The notes: generated by a model from the letters alone, not told the origin. A DNA stretch of 64,000 bases from Novosphingobium resinovorum (GCF_001742225.1 NZ_CP017076.1:558001-622000); one strand, 5' to 3'. Shown: positions 35,300 to 45,339, counted from the stretch's first letter. Made by a program: numbers and translations.

Positions 35300-35336
35300 C
35301 GGGGCGGGCCTCTCCAGCGGTCCGCCCCGGCTTTTT
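35300..35336 (+). terminator. Terminator-like hairpin between the M20 and M14 genes
   Basis: CGGGGCGG (35300-35307) pairs with CCGCCCCG (35322-35329) and is followed by GCTTTTT. It may stop part of the transcripts from the receptor-M20 pair before the carboxypeptidase. Confidence 0.75.
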
Positions 35337-35388
35337 ACCGTCTCTCATCCCACCGCCGGTCCGTTCCGCGCCGCGAAGGAGTAACGCC

Positions 35389-38181
35389 ATGTCCCGTCGC
35401 AATCTTCTGCTTGCCGCCACGTGTCTTTCGTTCCCGCTCAGCACGCCGGTTCTGGCCCAGGACGCGCCCGCGACCAGCGCTGCGATCACCGCGCCCGAGA
35501 AGATCGTCGGCGGCAAGGTCGGCGCCGACTACTTCCTCGCCGACTACACGAAGATTTCCGAGTGGCTGATGCAGGTCGTCAAGGAGAGCGACCGCATCAA
35601 GGTCGTCTCCATCGGCAAGACCGCCGAGGGGCGCGAGCAGTACATGGCGATCGTCTCCTCGCCCGATAACATCCGCAATCTGGAGAAATACCGCCGGATT
35701 TCGCAGCAGCTGGCGCTGGCCAAGGGCCTCGACGACGATGCCGCCAAGGCGCTCGCCGCCGAGGGCAAGGCGATGGTGTGGATGGACGCCGGGCTCCACG
35801 CCAGCGAGATCGTCAACGCGCAGAGCCACGTCCAGATCATCCATGAGATGCTGACGCGCAATGATCCCGAGACCCTGCGCCTGCTGGGTGACGACATCAT
35901 GCTGTTCGTCTTCGCCAATCCGGACGGGCTGGAACTCGTCGCCGACTGGTACATGGCCGATCCGCACAAGCTGACAACGGACTCGATCCCGGTGCTCTAC
36001 CAGAAGTACATCGGCCACGATAACAACCGCGACAGCTTCGCCTCGACCCAGCCCGAGACGACCAACATGAACCGCGCCGGATACCGCGAGTGGTTCCCGC
36101 AGATCCTCTACAACCAGCACCAGACCGGGCCGCTGGGCGCGGTGGTGTTCATTCCGCCGTTCCGCGACCCCTACAACTTCAACAACGAGCCGCTGGTCAT
36201 CAACCAGACCGACGTGGTCGGCCAGATGATGCATGCGCGGCTGGTGGCTAAGGGCATGGGCGGCTCGGCGATGCGCTCGGCCGCGCCTTATTCGACATGG
36301 TTCAACGGCGGCATCCGCACGATCGGGTACTTCCACAACCAGATCGGCATTCTGACCGAGATCATCGGCAATCCCACCCCGCTCAAGATCCCGTTCGTGC
36401 CGGAAAACCAGCTCCCCCGGCAGGACGAGGTACTGCCGATCGCGCCGCAGGAATGGCACTTCCAGCAGTCGCTCGACTACGTGAAGGAGATGGACCGGGC
36501 GATCCTCGATTACGCCTCGCGCTACCGCGAGACGATCCAGTACAACCGCTATGTCATGGGCCGCAACCAGATCGCCAAGGGTAGCACCGACAGCTGGGTG
36601 GTGACGCCCAAGCGGATCGAGGCGGCGAAGGACGCGGCGAAGACCATGCCCAAGCCGGGGCCGGAGGAAACCGCAGGCACGTTCGGATGGGGCAACGAGA
36701 AGATCCTGCCCGCCAGCCTCTACAAGACCGTGCTCAACGCGCCCGAGAAGCGCGCGCCGCGTGCCTACATCATCCCGGCCGACCGCCAGCAGGACATGCC
36801 GACGACGGTGCGCTTCCTCAACGCCCTCATCAAGACCGGGATCGAGGTGCAGCAGGCGCCGTCGGCCTTCACTTTCGAGGGCAAAAGCTACCCGGCGGGC
36901 AGCTACGTCGTGCGCAGCGACCAGGCTTTCCGCCCCCACGTGCTCGACATGTTCGAGCCGCAGGACCACCCGCAGGACTTCGCCTATGAGGGTGGGCCGC
37001 CGATCAAGCCCTACGACGTCACCGGCTATACGCTGGCGCTGCAGATGAACGTCGCCTTCGACCGCGTGCTCGACGCGCCGCCGCCTGGGTTCCCGCTGGT
37101 CGCCGACGAGATCGCCGCGCCGCCGCCGGGCCGCGTGCTGGGTTCGGGCGGGGCAGGCTGGATCGTCGATCACGGCGTCAACAACAGCTACACGCTGACC
37201 AACCGCTTGCTGAAGGCGGGCCTGCCGGTGTTCTGGATGAAGCAGGGCCTGACCATGGACGGCAAGGCGCTCGCCCCCGGGGCGGTGTGGATACCCGCCT
37301 CGGCCAAGGCGAAGGCGATCGTCGATGCCGCCGTCGCGCCGCTCGGCCTCGATGCCCATGCCGTCGCGGCGAAGCCTGCGGGCGAGACGGTCGCGGTCAA
37401 GCCGGTGAAGATCGGCCTTGTCGATGTCTATGGCGGCTCGATGGCCTCTGGCTGGACGCGCTGGATCTTCGAGCAGTACGAGTTCCCCTACGAGCTGGTC
37501 TACCCGCAGGCGCTCGACAAGGGCGGGCTCAAGGCCAAGTACGACGTCCTCGTCTTCCAGAGCGACGTGCTCGGCCGCGAGGAAGGTCCTTCGCGCCCGC
37601 AGCCCGCTGCCGCCGACATTCCGGTCGCCTACCGCAAGATGCTGGGCAAGATCACGCCCGAGACGACCTTCCCGCAAGTCGCCGCCTTCACCAAGGCGGG
37701 CGGCACGGTCGTCGCGGTGGGCAACTCCACCCGCATCGGCGAGGCGCTGGGCCTGCCGGTCACCAACCTGCTCGCGCCCAAGGGGCCGGACGGCACCGTG
37801 AAGCGGGTTTCCTCCAACAGTTTCTACGTCCCCGGATCGATCCTGAGCGCGCAAGTCGACAGCAGCGATCCCCTGGCCTTCGGCGTCGCACCCACGGTCA
37901 ACCTGTTCTACAACAACAACCCGGTCTTCCGCGCCGACGGGCCATCGGTGCGCAAGGTCAGCTGGTTCGACAAGGAGGACCCGCTCGTCTCCGGCTGGGG
38001 CTGGGGGCAGAAGCTGCTGAACGGCGGCGCGGGCATCGTCGAGGGCGGGCTCGGCAAGGGCCGCGTGTTCCTGATGGGGCCGGAAGTGACCCAGCGCGGA
38101 CAGCCTTTCGCGACCTTCAAGTTCCTGTTCAACGGCGTGCTGCTCTCAAGCTCCAGCGAAACTCCTCCCGGCGACAGCTAG
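35389..38181 (+). CDS. Large exported M14-family zinc carboxypeptidase
   Basis: A 930-residue protein with a signal peptide ending LAQD. The catalytic zinc site is H137-x2-E140 (LHASEIV) with H244 (YNQHQTG) as third ligand, and the NPDG motif at 177-180 and HDNNRD at 210-215 match M14 substrate-binding residues. The long C-terminal part (about 400-930) is an extension typical of sphingomonad and bacteroidete M14 proteins, with a glutamine-amidotransferase-like fold suggested by VDVYGGSMASGW and TVVAVGNSTR. It would trim C-terminal residues from peptides taken up by the neighbouring receptor. The ATG follows AAGGAG at good spacing. Confidence 0.9.
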   Translation: MSRRNLLLAATCLSFPLSTPVLAQDAPATSAAITAPEKIVGGKVGADYFLADYTKISEWLMQVVKESDRIKVVSIGKTAEGREQYMAIVSSPDNIRNLEKYRRISQQLALAKGLDDDAAKALAAEGKAMVWMDAGLHASEIVNAQSHVQIIHEMLTRNDPETLRLLGDDIMLFVFANPDGLELVADWYMADPHKLTTDSIPVLYQKYIGHDNNRDSFASTQPETTNMNRAGYREWFPQILYNQHQTGPLGAVVFIPPFRDPYNFNNEPLVINQTDVVGQMMHARLVAKGMGGSAMRSAAPYSTWFNGGIRTIGYFHNQIGILTEIIGNPTPLKIPFVPENQLPRQDEVLPIAPQEWHFQQSLDYVKEMDRAILDYASRYRETIQYNRYVMGRNQIAKGSTDSWVVTPKRIEAAKDAAKTMPKPGPEETAGTFGWGNEKILPASLYKTVLNAPEKRAPRAYIIPADRQQDMPTTVRFLNALIKTGIEVQQAPSAFTFEGKSYPAGSYVVRSDQAFRPHVLDMFEPQDHPQDFAYEGGPPIKPYDVTGYTLALQMNVAFDRVLDAPPPGFPLVADEIAAPPPGRVLGSGGAGWIVDHGVNNSYTLTNRLLKAGLPVFWMKQGLTMDGKALAPGAVWIPASAKAKAIVDAAVAPLGLDAHAVAAKPAGETVAVKPVKIGLVDVYGGSMASGWTRWIFEQYEFPYELVYPQALDKGGLKAKYDVLVFQSDVLGREEGPSRPQPAAADIPVAYRKMLGKITPETTFPQVAAFTKAGGTVVAVGNSTRIGEALGLPVTNLLAPKGPDGTVKRVSSNSFYVPGSILSAQVDSSDPLAFGVAPTVNLFYNNNPVFRADGPSVRKVSWFDKEDPLVSGWGWGQKLLNGGAGIVEGGLGKGRVFLMGPEVTQRGQPFATFKFLFNGVLLSSSSETPPGDS

Positions 38182-38386
38182 TGATACCGTTTTGCGCCTG
38201 GAACTGAACTGAGTTTTCCAGAGGCTTATGATACTAGCAGTCCAGTAAGCCGATCGCAGCTAGTCGGAATCAAAAATCAGCGGCTAAACGGCCGGGATCG
38301 GCCAGTCTAAGCTATCCAGAATGGGAGAGCTGCCGTCTGCACCTGGGTATTGGAAAGGGCTGGCTGAGCGGCCGAGAATGATGACG

Positions 38387-39443
38387 TGGACGGCTCTCCA
38401 ACCCTCCCGCAAGATGACCTGCGGATGAGCCGGAAGGAGAGCCACGCTGGGAACAGTCACGGCGATTGGTTTGGACCTAGCGAAGAACGTGTTCCAGGTG
38501 CACGGTGTGGATGCCGATGGTGTAGCGGTATTGCGCCAGCGATTGACGCGCAGTCGCCTGCTGAAACCCAGTTATCGAACGCCTTGCGGGCGCACATCGC
38601 GGAATTCGGCATCGTCACCCCGATCGGCAGGAATGGAATTGACCAGCTTCTCGATATCGTAGCTGATACAAATCATGCCAGACTGCCCGCAGAGGTGGGG
38701 ACTTGCCTCGACATGCTGGCAGCCCAACTGCGCATTGTGAAAGAGCAGATCCTCGAAAATGATCGCCGGATCATGGCAAGTGCGCGAAAAACGGAAATCG
38801 GCCGGCGGGTGATGGAGATACCAGGCGTGGGGCCACTATTGGCAAGTGCGATCGTCGCGACTGTCCCAAATCCCTCGATCTTTCGCTCAGGCCGCGACCT
38901 AGCAGCGTGGATTGGTCTGGTACCTCGACAAAACTCCAGCCTAGGTAAGGAGCGCCTCGGTGGCATCACAAAGGCTGGACATCATTATTTGCGCCAGATG
39001 CTCATCGTCGGCGCCATCGCGGTCATTCGCTTTGCTGAGCGCCATAAGTCAAAGCGGCCTTGGCTCGTGCAGTTGCTTGCGCGAAAGAACGTGAAGGTTG
39101 CCGCCGTGGCGCTTGCCAACAACAATGCCCGCATGATCTGGGCGATGATGACCAACGGCGAACGGTATCGCGACCCGCAGATTGCATAGAATATAGCGCT
39201 CAGCGCTTACGATCTTGGGAAGGGCGGACAGGAGCTAATGCACAAAGTCGGTTGAAACCGCCGGATCGGGAAAACCCATGTTTCGACCCAGCACCTCGAG
39301 TGCGCGAGAATGGTCGGGACCCGAGCCGCGCTAATGGCATTATGGCCAGCGGTAATATGTGCCGCACCAATAGGCTCGACACATGGCCGCACCAACCAAC
39401 GGCGCAAAGCTCAATATGCCACTTGCCAACGGAGAGCCGTCCA
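38387..39443 (+). mobile_element. IS110-family element of the IS1111 group, internally deleted
   Basis: A 13-bp inverted repeat TGGACGGCTCTCC (38387-38399) and GGAGAGCCGTCCA (39431-39443) bounds the element, consistent with the subterminal repeats of the IS1111 group. True ends should lie a few bases outside. The transposase gene is broken inside. The roughly 240 bp between the transposase stop and the right repeat is the non-coding end, which in IS1111 elements specifies the guide (seek/bridge) RNA. Confidence 0.82.
38451..39189 (+). pseudogene. IS1111-group transposase with an internal deletion
   Basis: The N-terminus reads VTAIGLDLAKNVFQVHGVDA up to about LTRSRLLK (38451-38575), including the first DEDD aspartate. 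Then about 90 residues are missing and the frame changes. From about 38565 another frame continues LRAHIAEFGIVTPIGRNGI, IPGVGPLLASAIVATV, FRSGRDLAAWIGLVPRQNSS and KAGHHYLRQMLIVGAIAVI, the serine-containing C-terminal domain. The remaining DEDD acidic residues lie in the deleted part, so it cannot recombine by itself. Confidence 0.85.
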
Positions 39444-39478
39444 CACAGCGTCGACTGCAGCAACGGCTTCTACACGCC

Positions 39479-40939
39479 TCATTCCGGGCGTTCCGCCAAA
39501 TCGTTGAGCGCGCGGCGGGCATCTGCCTTGTTCGGCTCGATTTCCAGGGCGCGGCGATAATAGACACTTGCCTGTTCCCGGTCCCGATCGACGCCTGCTC
39601 CTGCATTGTAGGCACGGCCAAGGTTGAGGCACCCGTCGGCATCGTTCAGATCGCAGGATTTGCGGAACAGTTCGGTGGCCCGTCCTGCGTCCTTGCCAGC
39701 ACCGTTTCCGTTCTGAACCAACGTGCCTAAATTGCCGCAGGCTGCGCCATCGTCCTGATCGCAGGCTCCGACATAAAGTGCGGCGGCGCGATGGGCGTTC
39801 TTGCGCACGCCCAGCCCCTGATCGTAAACCACACCAAGGTTGTAGCAGCCGCCGGCATCTTCGCCGTCACAGGCCTTTTCAAACAGTCGCCTGGCGCGCC
39901 GCTTGCTGGCCTTTACCCCCGCGCCCAGCGAATAGGCGGCGCCAAGGCTGGAGCAACTGGCAAAGTTATCGGCGTCACAGGCCGCCCTGAAATACCGGAA
40001 CGCACGTGGGGCGTCCTTCGCGATGCCTTCGCCCTTCACCAGGGCAAGGCCAAAATTGCCGCAATCAGCAGGCCCGCCCAACTCACAGGCTTTCGCGAAA
40101 GCAGCGGTCGCCTGCTGGGCGTCCGCAGGGACGCCATTGCCGGTGTGGTAGGCTATGCCAAGGCTTGTGCAGCTGCTGCCATCGCCGCCTGCACAAGCCT
40201 TGGCATAGAATACCGCAGCACGCGCCGGATCCAGAGCCACGTGATCGCCTTGCGCGTATCGGGTGCCCAGTTCGGCACAGGAGCTTGCCACTTCGCCCGC
40301 ACAAGCATCTTCAAGCTGCCTGATTTCGGCCGCATCATCATCAGAAGCCTGCTCCGATGCCGGTTCGGTCAGATCATACGGCCCCGCAGGGGCAGGCACA
40401 GTAGGATTCTCTGGCGGTGTAGACGCGATGGTATCCACTTCCCGCACGGAAAGCATTTCATGCAGATCATGGGCATCGGACGGCCTGTTGCCGTGTGCGA
40501 TCAGTGCCTCTGCAAACTCGATTTCGTCGATCGCAAGTGGGAAGAGATCATTTGCGACCCGGTGCGCTTCATCTCCGCAGGCAAAGCGCAGTTCCGCATC
40601 GCCCAAGCTGTCGGGCGGCACCGTTTCCATGGGGGACGTATGCGCGGCTCCCTTGTCGATCGGGCGTCCGGCCTCGTCGAAATACAGAATTTGCAAAGTT
40701 TGAATGCGGCGTTTGTCGCACAGCACGCGCCGGTGCGCTTTTACCGTGACTTCCGGTTCGCCGGGCCGGATTACTTGCATCGCCCAATAGCGCGCCTCGT
40801 CTCCGCGCCGCTCGACAGATTTCGCATCCACGAAAACGACACGGCCGGGGCCGCTGTTGATGTACCACCACTCTGATGCGGCCGCCGGAACCGCGCCCAG
40901 CATCAAGGTGGCTGGCACGGCTTTACAGAACCAAGACAT
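39479..40939 (-). CDS. Exported adhesin-E-like protein with cysteine-rich Sel1 repeats
   Basis: A 486-residue protein. A signal peptide (TLMLGAVPAAAS) leads into a domain starting EWWYINSGPGRVVFVDAKSV, as in surface-adhesin E-type proteins. From about residue 210 seven Sel1-like helical repeats follow, each carrying a cysteine pair eight residues apart (for example CAGEVASSC, CAGGDGSSC, CDADNFASC, CDLNDADGC). This is the disulphide-bridged pattern of Helicobacter Hcp proteins. Start 40939 has AAGGA at good spacing. It is the last of three related exported proteins. Partner proteins or peptidoglycan binding are possible roles. Confidence 0.82.
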   Translation of the reverse strand: MSWFCKAVPATLMLGAVPAAASEWWYINSGPGRVVFVDAKSVERRGDEARYWAMQVIRPGEPEVTVKAHRRVLCDKRRIQTLQILYFDEAGRPIDKGAAHTSPMETVPPDSLGDAELRFACGDEAHRVANDLFPLAIDEIEFAEALIAHGNRPSDAHDLHEMLSVREVDTIASTPPENPTVPAPAGPYDLTEPASEQASDDDAAEIRQLEDACAGEVASSCAELGTRYAQGDHVALDPARAAVFYAKACAGGDGSSCTSLGIAYHTGNGVPADAQQATAAFAKACELGGPADCGNFGLALVKGEGIAKDAPRAFRYFRAACDADNFASCSSLGAAYSLGAGVKASKRRARRLFEKACDGEDAGGCYNLGVVYDQGLGVRKNAHRAAALYVGACDQDDGAACGNLGTLVQNGNGAGKDAGRATELFRKSCDLNDADGCLNLGRAYNAGAGVDRDREQASVYYRRALEIEPNKADARRALNDLAERPE

Positions 40940-41085
40940 GTACCGCATCCTTCTTACCATCCCGATCCGCCGCCACCGCCACCCCGCCGCCCGAAGACCC
41001 GTCGCCGGAGGAACCGCTGGAGCTGTCACTGCTACCGGAACTGCGGCTGGACGTGCTCGGTGATGTGGCGGCCGACGCTATCGTC

Positions 41086-41520
41086 CTATCCTTTATTCTG
41101 TTCGTGGCCGGCTGGTTGATCGTTATTCGCGGGCGGCACGGAAATGTCATCAAGCGCAGCCTTTGATATGGCGAGGGCTTTTCTTGCGGGGCCGGCGGAA
41201 GACGTGAGCGGATCAAGCGCCAACGCGTGCTCCAGCAGAGCGATGCCCCTAACGTCGTGAAGGTCGCGGCCGTTGCCGGTCTGATAGGCCCGGCCGAGCG
41301 TAAAGCAGCTTTCCGCCTCGCCCAGCGCACAGGCATCGTCGCGTGCTATGCCATCGCCTTCGAGCAGCCGGTTGCCGAGGCGCGAACAAGCGCCGGCGTC
41401 ATTGTTCTGGCACATGACTTTCAGCTCGGCGACGGGATCGATCACCTCGACTTGTTGCGCCTGAGCCTGCCCGGCAGGCAAGCCAACTAAGACCACCGAC
41501 AATGCGGCGGCGCGGATCAT
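41086..41520 (-). CDS. Small exported Sel1-like protein
   Basis: A 144-residue protein with a signal peptide (MIRAAALSVVLVGLPAGQAQ). One and a half Sel1-like repeats remain: CQNNDAGACSRLGNRLLEGD with its cysteine pair, then CALGEAESCFTLGRAYQTGNG. The tail (PPANNDQPAGHEQNKG) looks disordered. The ATG at 41520 overlaps the stop of the upstream adhesin-E-like gene as ATGA; an ATG at 41532 is also in frame. It probably works with its two neighbours in the envelope. Confidence 0.75.
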   Translation of the reverse strand: MIRAAALSVVLVGLPAGQAQAQQVEVIDPVAELKVMCQNNDAGACSRLGNRLLEGDGIARDDACALGEAESCFTLGRAYQTGNGRDLHDVRGIALLEHALALDPLTSSAGPARKALAISKAALDDISVPPANNDQPAGHEQNKG

Positions 41521-42437
41521 GGCGCGGTGCATGCCGGATCGGCGCAGACGAAAGGCATGTCGTCGGTATCCTTCGGGGCAAGGCTTGCGCGGAAGCGCAG
41601 GTTCCGGGGCGTGGCGTCCAGAACCGCAATTTCGATGTCGCGGATGCGGATTGTCTTCTGCGAAGCCGGGAAGCGCATCGTCTGCCCGCTGCTGGCGTGC
41701 GCGAGATCCCCGATGCTGTAACCGCGCAAGTCGAAGGCCAGCTCTCCTTCCTCGATCCCGAGATAAGCGATATCGTAGATCGTACCGCTTTCCATTGTAT
41801 CGTAATCGCCGGCCTCGAGTATGCCCACGCCTTTGCCGTAGTCACGCGGCGGGACTACGGCCTGACCGGCGGCGATCGCCTGGGGTGTTCCGAATGTGGC
41901 AGGGGCCGGTGCCGAAGATCGGATGACCGGCACCGCAGGGTCTGCGCGCATCTGCTCATGATGGTCCGCCGGGCTAACCAAAGCCTCGGTGTCGGCAATC
42001 AGTGCTTCGGCGAAAGCGACTTGGTCGATCGCCAGAGGGAACCCGCCGGTCTGGGTTCGATCGGCAGCGCAGACGAACTTCAATTGGGCCTCGCCTACTG
42101 ACCCCGCCGCGATAGGGTTGGGCCCTGGGTAGCTCAGCGCCGACTTGTCGAGGCGTTCGTCATCGGCGCCGTAACGAAGGACGAGATCCCACGTTTCGGT
42201 GCGTTTGCGGCAGTCTCCGATCATGAAGGCGCGAAGCGAGGCCGCGGGGTTACCGGGCTCGCGCAGAATTTGGCTGGCATCATATCGAACAATGTCACCG
42301 TCCCGCTCGATCGATTCAACATCGACGAACAGCACTTTGTCTGCGCCTTGCGCCACGTACCACCACTGCGAGGTACGGGCCAGGCCCATCGAAGGAGAAA
42401 GCATAAGCAACCCGCCGGCGAGTATCCCGAACTTCAT
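41517..42437 (-). CDS. Exported surface-adhesin-E-like protein
   Basis: A 306-residue protein whose N-terminal signal (KFGILAGGLLMLSPSMGLA) is followed by QWWYVAQGADKVLFVDVESI. This is clearly homologous to the N-terminal domain of the Sel1 protein two genes downstream (EWWYINSGPGRVVFVDAKSV). Both also share FPLAIDxxxFAEALIA. The C-terminal half (residues 190-306) is distinct and unrecognised, with four short beta-rich segments. The three genes look like a duplicated family in which one copy gained Sel1 repeats. Confidence 0.72.
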   Translation of the reverse strand: MKFGILAGGLLMLSPSMGLARTSQWWYVAQGADKVLFVDVESIERDGDIVRYDASQILREPGNPAASLRAFMIGDCRKRTETWDLVLRYGADDERLDKSALSYPGPNPIAAGSVGEAQLKFVCAADRTQTGGFPLAIDQVAFAEALIADTEALVSPADHHEQMRADPAVPVIRSSAPAPATFGTPQAIAAGQAVVPPRDYGKGVGILEAGDYDTMESGTIYDIAYLGIEEGELAFDLRGYSIGDLAHASSGQTMRFPASQKTIRIRDIEIAVLDATPRNLRFRASLAPKDTDDMPFVCADPACTAP

Positions 42438-42789
42438 CCGATATTCCAAACTGTTACTATTTCATTGGTACAGCAGAACCCGTACCTTACAACAGCACCT
42501 GCTTGTTTTTGTGCCTGCCCATAACAACTTTCTGGATCACGCTTACTCCGTGCATGACCGGCCAATCTCGACCGATAGCCGCCTAGCAATGTTGGCTATC
42601 GCGCTTCTGAGAAGCCAAACCTGCCGTGTTCCTTACCGCCAATTTGAAAATTGGAGGGAGATCGGCTCACCTCGACCGTTGGCGGGATATGTCAGGCGTT
42701 GTTCCTTCTCCGTGAATTCGGGCTCTGCGAGGCGCTGCGCGCGCGCATAAGTCGGCGTCAGCCTGGAGAGCTCGATTCCGAGAAGCGCC
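42438..42789. other. Intergenic stretch before the IS630 remnant
   Basis: Presumably the promoter of the adhesin-E cluster. About 350 bp of lower-GC DNA with no coding frame or repeat I can support. Confidence 0.4.
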
Positions 42790-43415
42790 GACCGGGCAAT
42801 CTCACGGGAAAAAAAGACAGGCCATGCGATAGAGCAAGATCGACCCGACGTCCTGAAGCAGCGTCAGAACTGGTTTGAGGTCAACTCGACCTCAAACCGG
42901 AGCGCCTGGTCTTCATCGACGGAACCTAGACCGCGACCAATATGACCCGCAGCTACGGTAGCTGCCCCAAAGGCGAACGTCTGCGGATCGGTTTCCCGCA
43001 CGGCCACGGCAAGATCACCGCGTTGGTCGCCGGCCTGCGCATGGCCGGCATGGTCGAGGCCATGGTGCTCGATGGGCCGATCAACGGCGACTGGTTCGAA
43101 GCCTACGTCGCTCAGGTCCTCGTCTCCGAACAGCGGCCTCGCGACGGCGTCATCATGGACAACTTGTCGAGCCACAAGCGCGCATCGGTGCAAGTGCTCA
43201 TCGAGGCCGCAGGCGCCACCCTGCGCTTTCTCCCGCCCTACAGCCCCGACTTCAACCCGATCGAGAAAGCATTTTCCGGCCTCAAAGCCATACTCCGTAA
43301 AGCGGGCGAGCGTACCGTCAGTGGCCTGTGGAGCTTGATCGGCAAACTCGTCGATATCTTCCAGCCCCCGGAATGCGCCAACTACTTCAGATCATGTGGT
43401 TACGAACCAGAATGA
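42790..43415 (+). pseudogene. IS630-family transposase remnant
   Basis: The match begins with degraded, multiply frameshifted sequence (ITREKKTGHAIEQDRP and QRQNWFE segments at 42790-42880), then runs in one frame from about 42942: RSYGSCPKGERLRIGFPHGH, VLDGPINGDWFEAYV, the second Asp in GVIMDNLSSHK and the Glu in YSPDFNPIEKAFSGLK of the DDE core. An in-frame TAG at about 42927 breaks the first catalytic Asp region (VFIDGT). The N-terminal DNA-binding half is lost. Confidence 0.83.
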
Positions 43416-43638
43416 TCGTGAAGACGTCCTTGCGTCCGAGATCGGCCTTCCGGAGCACGCCCACCAGCGATACACAGAACATAGTCGCAATCTCCTGTTC
43501 AAGCCGTTCCGAAGAATCGAAGCTCGCCGACTTGGGGAATTGGTTCGCCAATCTAACTTTTTCTGTTTCAAGAGTTGCTAGTCAGGCTCTCCCCGCCCCC
43601 CGATCGATCACGAGCCATTGACAATCCTCCTCTTGAAA
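43416..43638. other. Short spacer before the xyl operon operator
   Basis: No gene recognised. It may contain eroded pieces of the IS630 element's right end or of a lost gene. Confidence 0.35.
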
Positions 43639-43650
43639 GATAGCGCTATC
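43639..43650. promoter_or_regulatory. Xylan regulon operator 1, before the xyl operon
   Basis: Perfect palindrome GATAGCGCTATC, flanked by TTGAAA and ATTCAT. It lies 118 bp before the first gene of the xylose operon. The TAGCGCTA core matches the LacI-family XylR operator known from caulobacters, and the same motif recurs at 47208, 56007, 62772 and 62825. Confidence 0.85.
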
Positions 43651-43767
43651 ATTCATATTTGGACGGCGATGAAGCCCTGCGGCTGCAATGCAGCGGGGGG
43701 CTTCGGGCAGATCCGGAATGGACGTACGAAACGGACGGGCAAAGCCCTGACCTGAGGGGATGCAGCA

Positions 43768-45339
43768 ATGATTACCGGCGCCATACTCATCGGCCGCGAG
43801 GAAACCCACACGCAGGCAAGCTATGCCGCCATCAACCCCGCGACCGGCGCGGCGCTGGAACCACGCTTCACCACCGCAGGCCTGCCGGAAGTGGAACGCG
43901 CCTGTGCGCTGGCCGACGAGGCCGCGGTCGCCTTCGCCGAACTGGACCCGGAAACCCGCGCTGTCTTCCTCGAAACCATCGCCGATGAGATCGTGGCGAT
44001 CGGCGACATCCTGATCGAACGCGCCATAGCCGAGACGGGCCTTCCCCGCGCCCGTATCGAGGGCGAGCGGGGCCGCACCGCCGGCCAGCTGCGCCTTTTC
44101 GCGCAAGTCCTGCGTGAAGGCAGCTGGGCGGGCCTCACCATCGATCCCGCCCTGCCCGAGCGCGCGCCGCTGCCGCGCCCGGACCTGCGCGTGCGCAAGG
44201 TCGCGCTTGGCCCGGTCGTGGTGTTCGGCGCCAGCAACTTCCCCCTCGCCTTCTCGGTCGCAGGCGGAGACACCGCCGCGGCTTTCGCGGCGGGTTGTCC
44301 GGTCATCGTCAAGGGTCACTCGGCCCATCCCGGCACCGGCGAACTGGTGGCCCGCGCCATCCAGCGCGCGGTGGCGCTGTGCCATCTGCCCGAGGGCGTG
44401 TTCTCCTACCTCCCCGCCACGCGTGAGGCAGGCACCGCGCTGGTCGCCGACCACCGCGTCAAGGCGGTCGGCTTCACCGGATCGCGCCCCGGCGGCATGG
44501 CGCTGATGCGCACCGCCGCGGCCCGGCCCGAGCCGATCCCGGTCTATGCCGAGATGAGTTCGATCAACCCGGTCGTGCTGTTCCCCGCCGCCCTCGCCGC
44601 GCGTGCCGAAGCGCTGGGCGCGGCCTTCGTCGGCTCGCTGACGATGGGCGCCGGGCAGTTCTGCACCAATCCCGGCCTCGTCATCGCCATCGACGGGCCT
44701 GATCTCGATACCTTCCTCGCCTCGGCCTCGGCGGCGATGGGCGGCAGCGCGGCGCAGGACATGCTGACGCCGGGCATCCACTCGGCCTATGTCGAGGGCG
44801 TGAGCGCGCTGGCGGGCCACGGCGCTGTAACCACCCTCGCACGCGGCGTCGAGCCGACCGGCCCGCATCAGGCGCAGGGCGCCCTGTTCCGCACCACGGC
44901 GGCCGATTTCCTCGCCGATCCGGCGCTGGGCGCGGAAGTCTTCGGCTCCTCCTCGCTGGTCATCACCGTCACCGACATGGCCGAGGCGCTCAAGGTCATC
45001 GCCGCCCTCGAAGGCCAGCTCACCGCCACCCTGATCCTCGACGCCGAGGACGAGGCGGAGGCCGCGCTGCTGCTGCCGGTGCTGGAGCGCAAGGTTGGAC
45101 GCATCCTCGTCAACGGCTGGCCGACGGGCGTCGAAGTGTGCCACGCGATGGTCCACGGCGGCCCGTTCCCCTCGACCTCGGACGGACGGACAACCTCGGT
45201 CGGCGCCTCGGCGATCGAGCGCTTCCTGCGCCCGGTGTGCTACCAGAACATGCCCTTCGCCCTGCTCCCCGAGGGCCTTCGCGACGGCAATCCGTGGAAC
45301 GCCCCGCGCCGCATCGACGGCGTACTGAAGCTGGGTTGA
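43768..45339 (+). CDS. xylA: Alpha-ketoglutarate semialdehyde dehydrogenase (Weimberg pathway)
   Basis: A 523-residue aldehyde dehydrogenase of the NADP-preferring 2,5-dioxovalerate dehydrogenase group. The nucleophile is C299 in [10 protein letters not shown] and the general base E262 in YAEMSSINP, with [14 protein letters not shown] as the N-terminal Rossmann signature. It oxidises alpha-ketoglutarate semialdehyde to alpha-ketoglutarate, the last step from xylose or arabinose. GAGGGGA stands eight bases before the ATG. It is the first gene of the operon and its stop overlaps the dehydratase start as TGATG. The symbol follows caulobacter usage, where xylA is this dehydrogenase and not xylose isomerase. 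Confidence 0.92.
   Translation: MITGAILIGREETHTQASYAAINPATGAALEPRFTTAGLPEVERACALADEAAVAFAELDPETRAVFLETIADEIVAIGDILIERAIAETGLPRARIEGERGRTAGQLRLFAQVLREGSWAGLTIDPALPERAPLPRPDLRVRKVALGPVVVFGASNFPLAFSVAGGDTAAAFAAGCPVIVKGHSAHPGTGELVARAIQRAVALCHLPEGVFSYLPATREAGTALVADHRVKAVGFTGSRPGGMALMRTAAARPEPIPVYAEMSSINPVVLFPAALAARAEALGAAFVGSLTMGAGQFCTNPGLVIAIDGPDLDTFLASASAAMGGSAAQDMLTPGIHSAYVEGVSALAGHGAVTTLARGVEPTGPHQAQGALFRTTAADFLADPALGAEVFGSSSLVITVTDMAEALKVIAALEGQLTATLILDAEDEAEAALLLPVLERKVGRILVNGWPTGVEVCHAMVHGGPFPSTSDGRTTSVGASAIERFLRPVCYQNMPFALLPEGLRDGNPWNAPRRIDGVLKLG

Noticed and set aside
35335..37854. An 839-codon open frame antisense to the M14 carboxypeptidase
   Set aside because: It is Arg/Gly/Val-rich without domains, lacks a ribosome site, and lies wholly opposite a clear metallopeptidase. 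High GC at third positions opens such frames.
39186..39203. ATAGCGCT resembling the xylan operator
   Set aside because: It lies at the end of the IS1111 transposase gene, not before a xylan gene, and lacks the second half of the palindrome.
43416..43600. Possible short coding remnant after the IS630 fragment
   Set aside because: Frames are short and match no family I can name.
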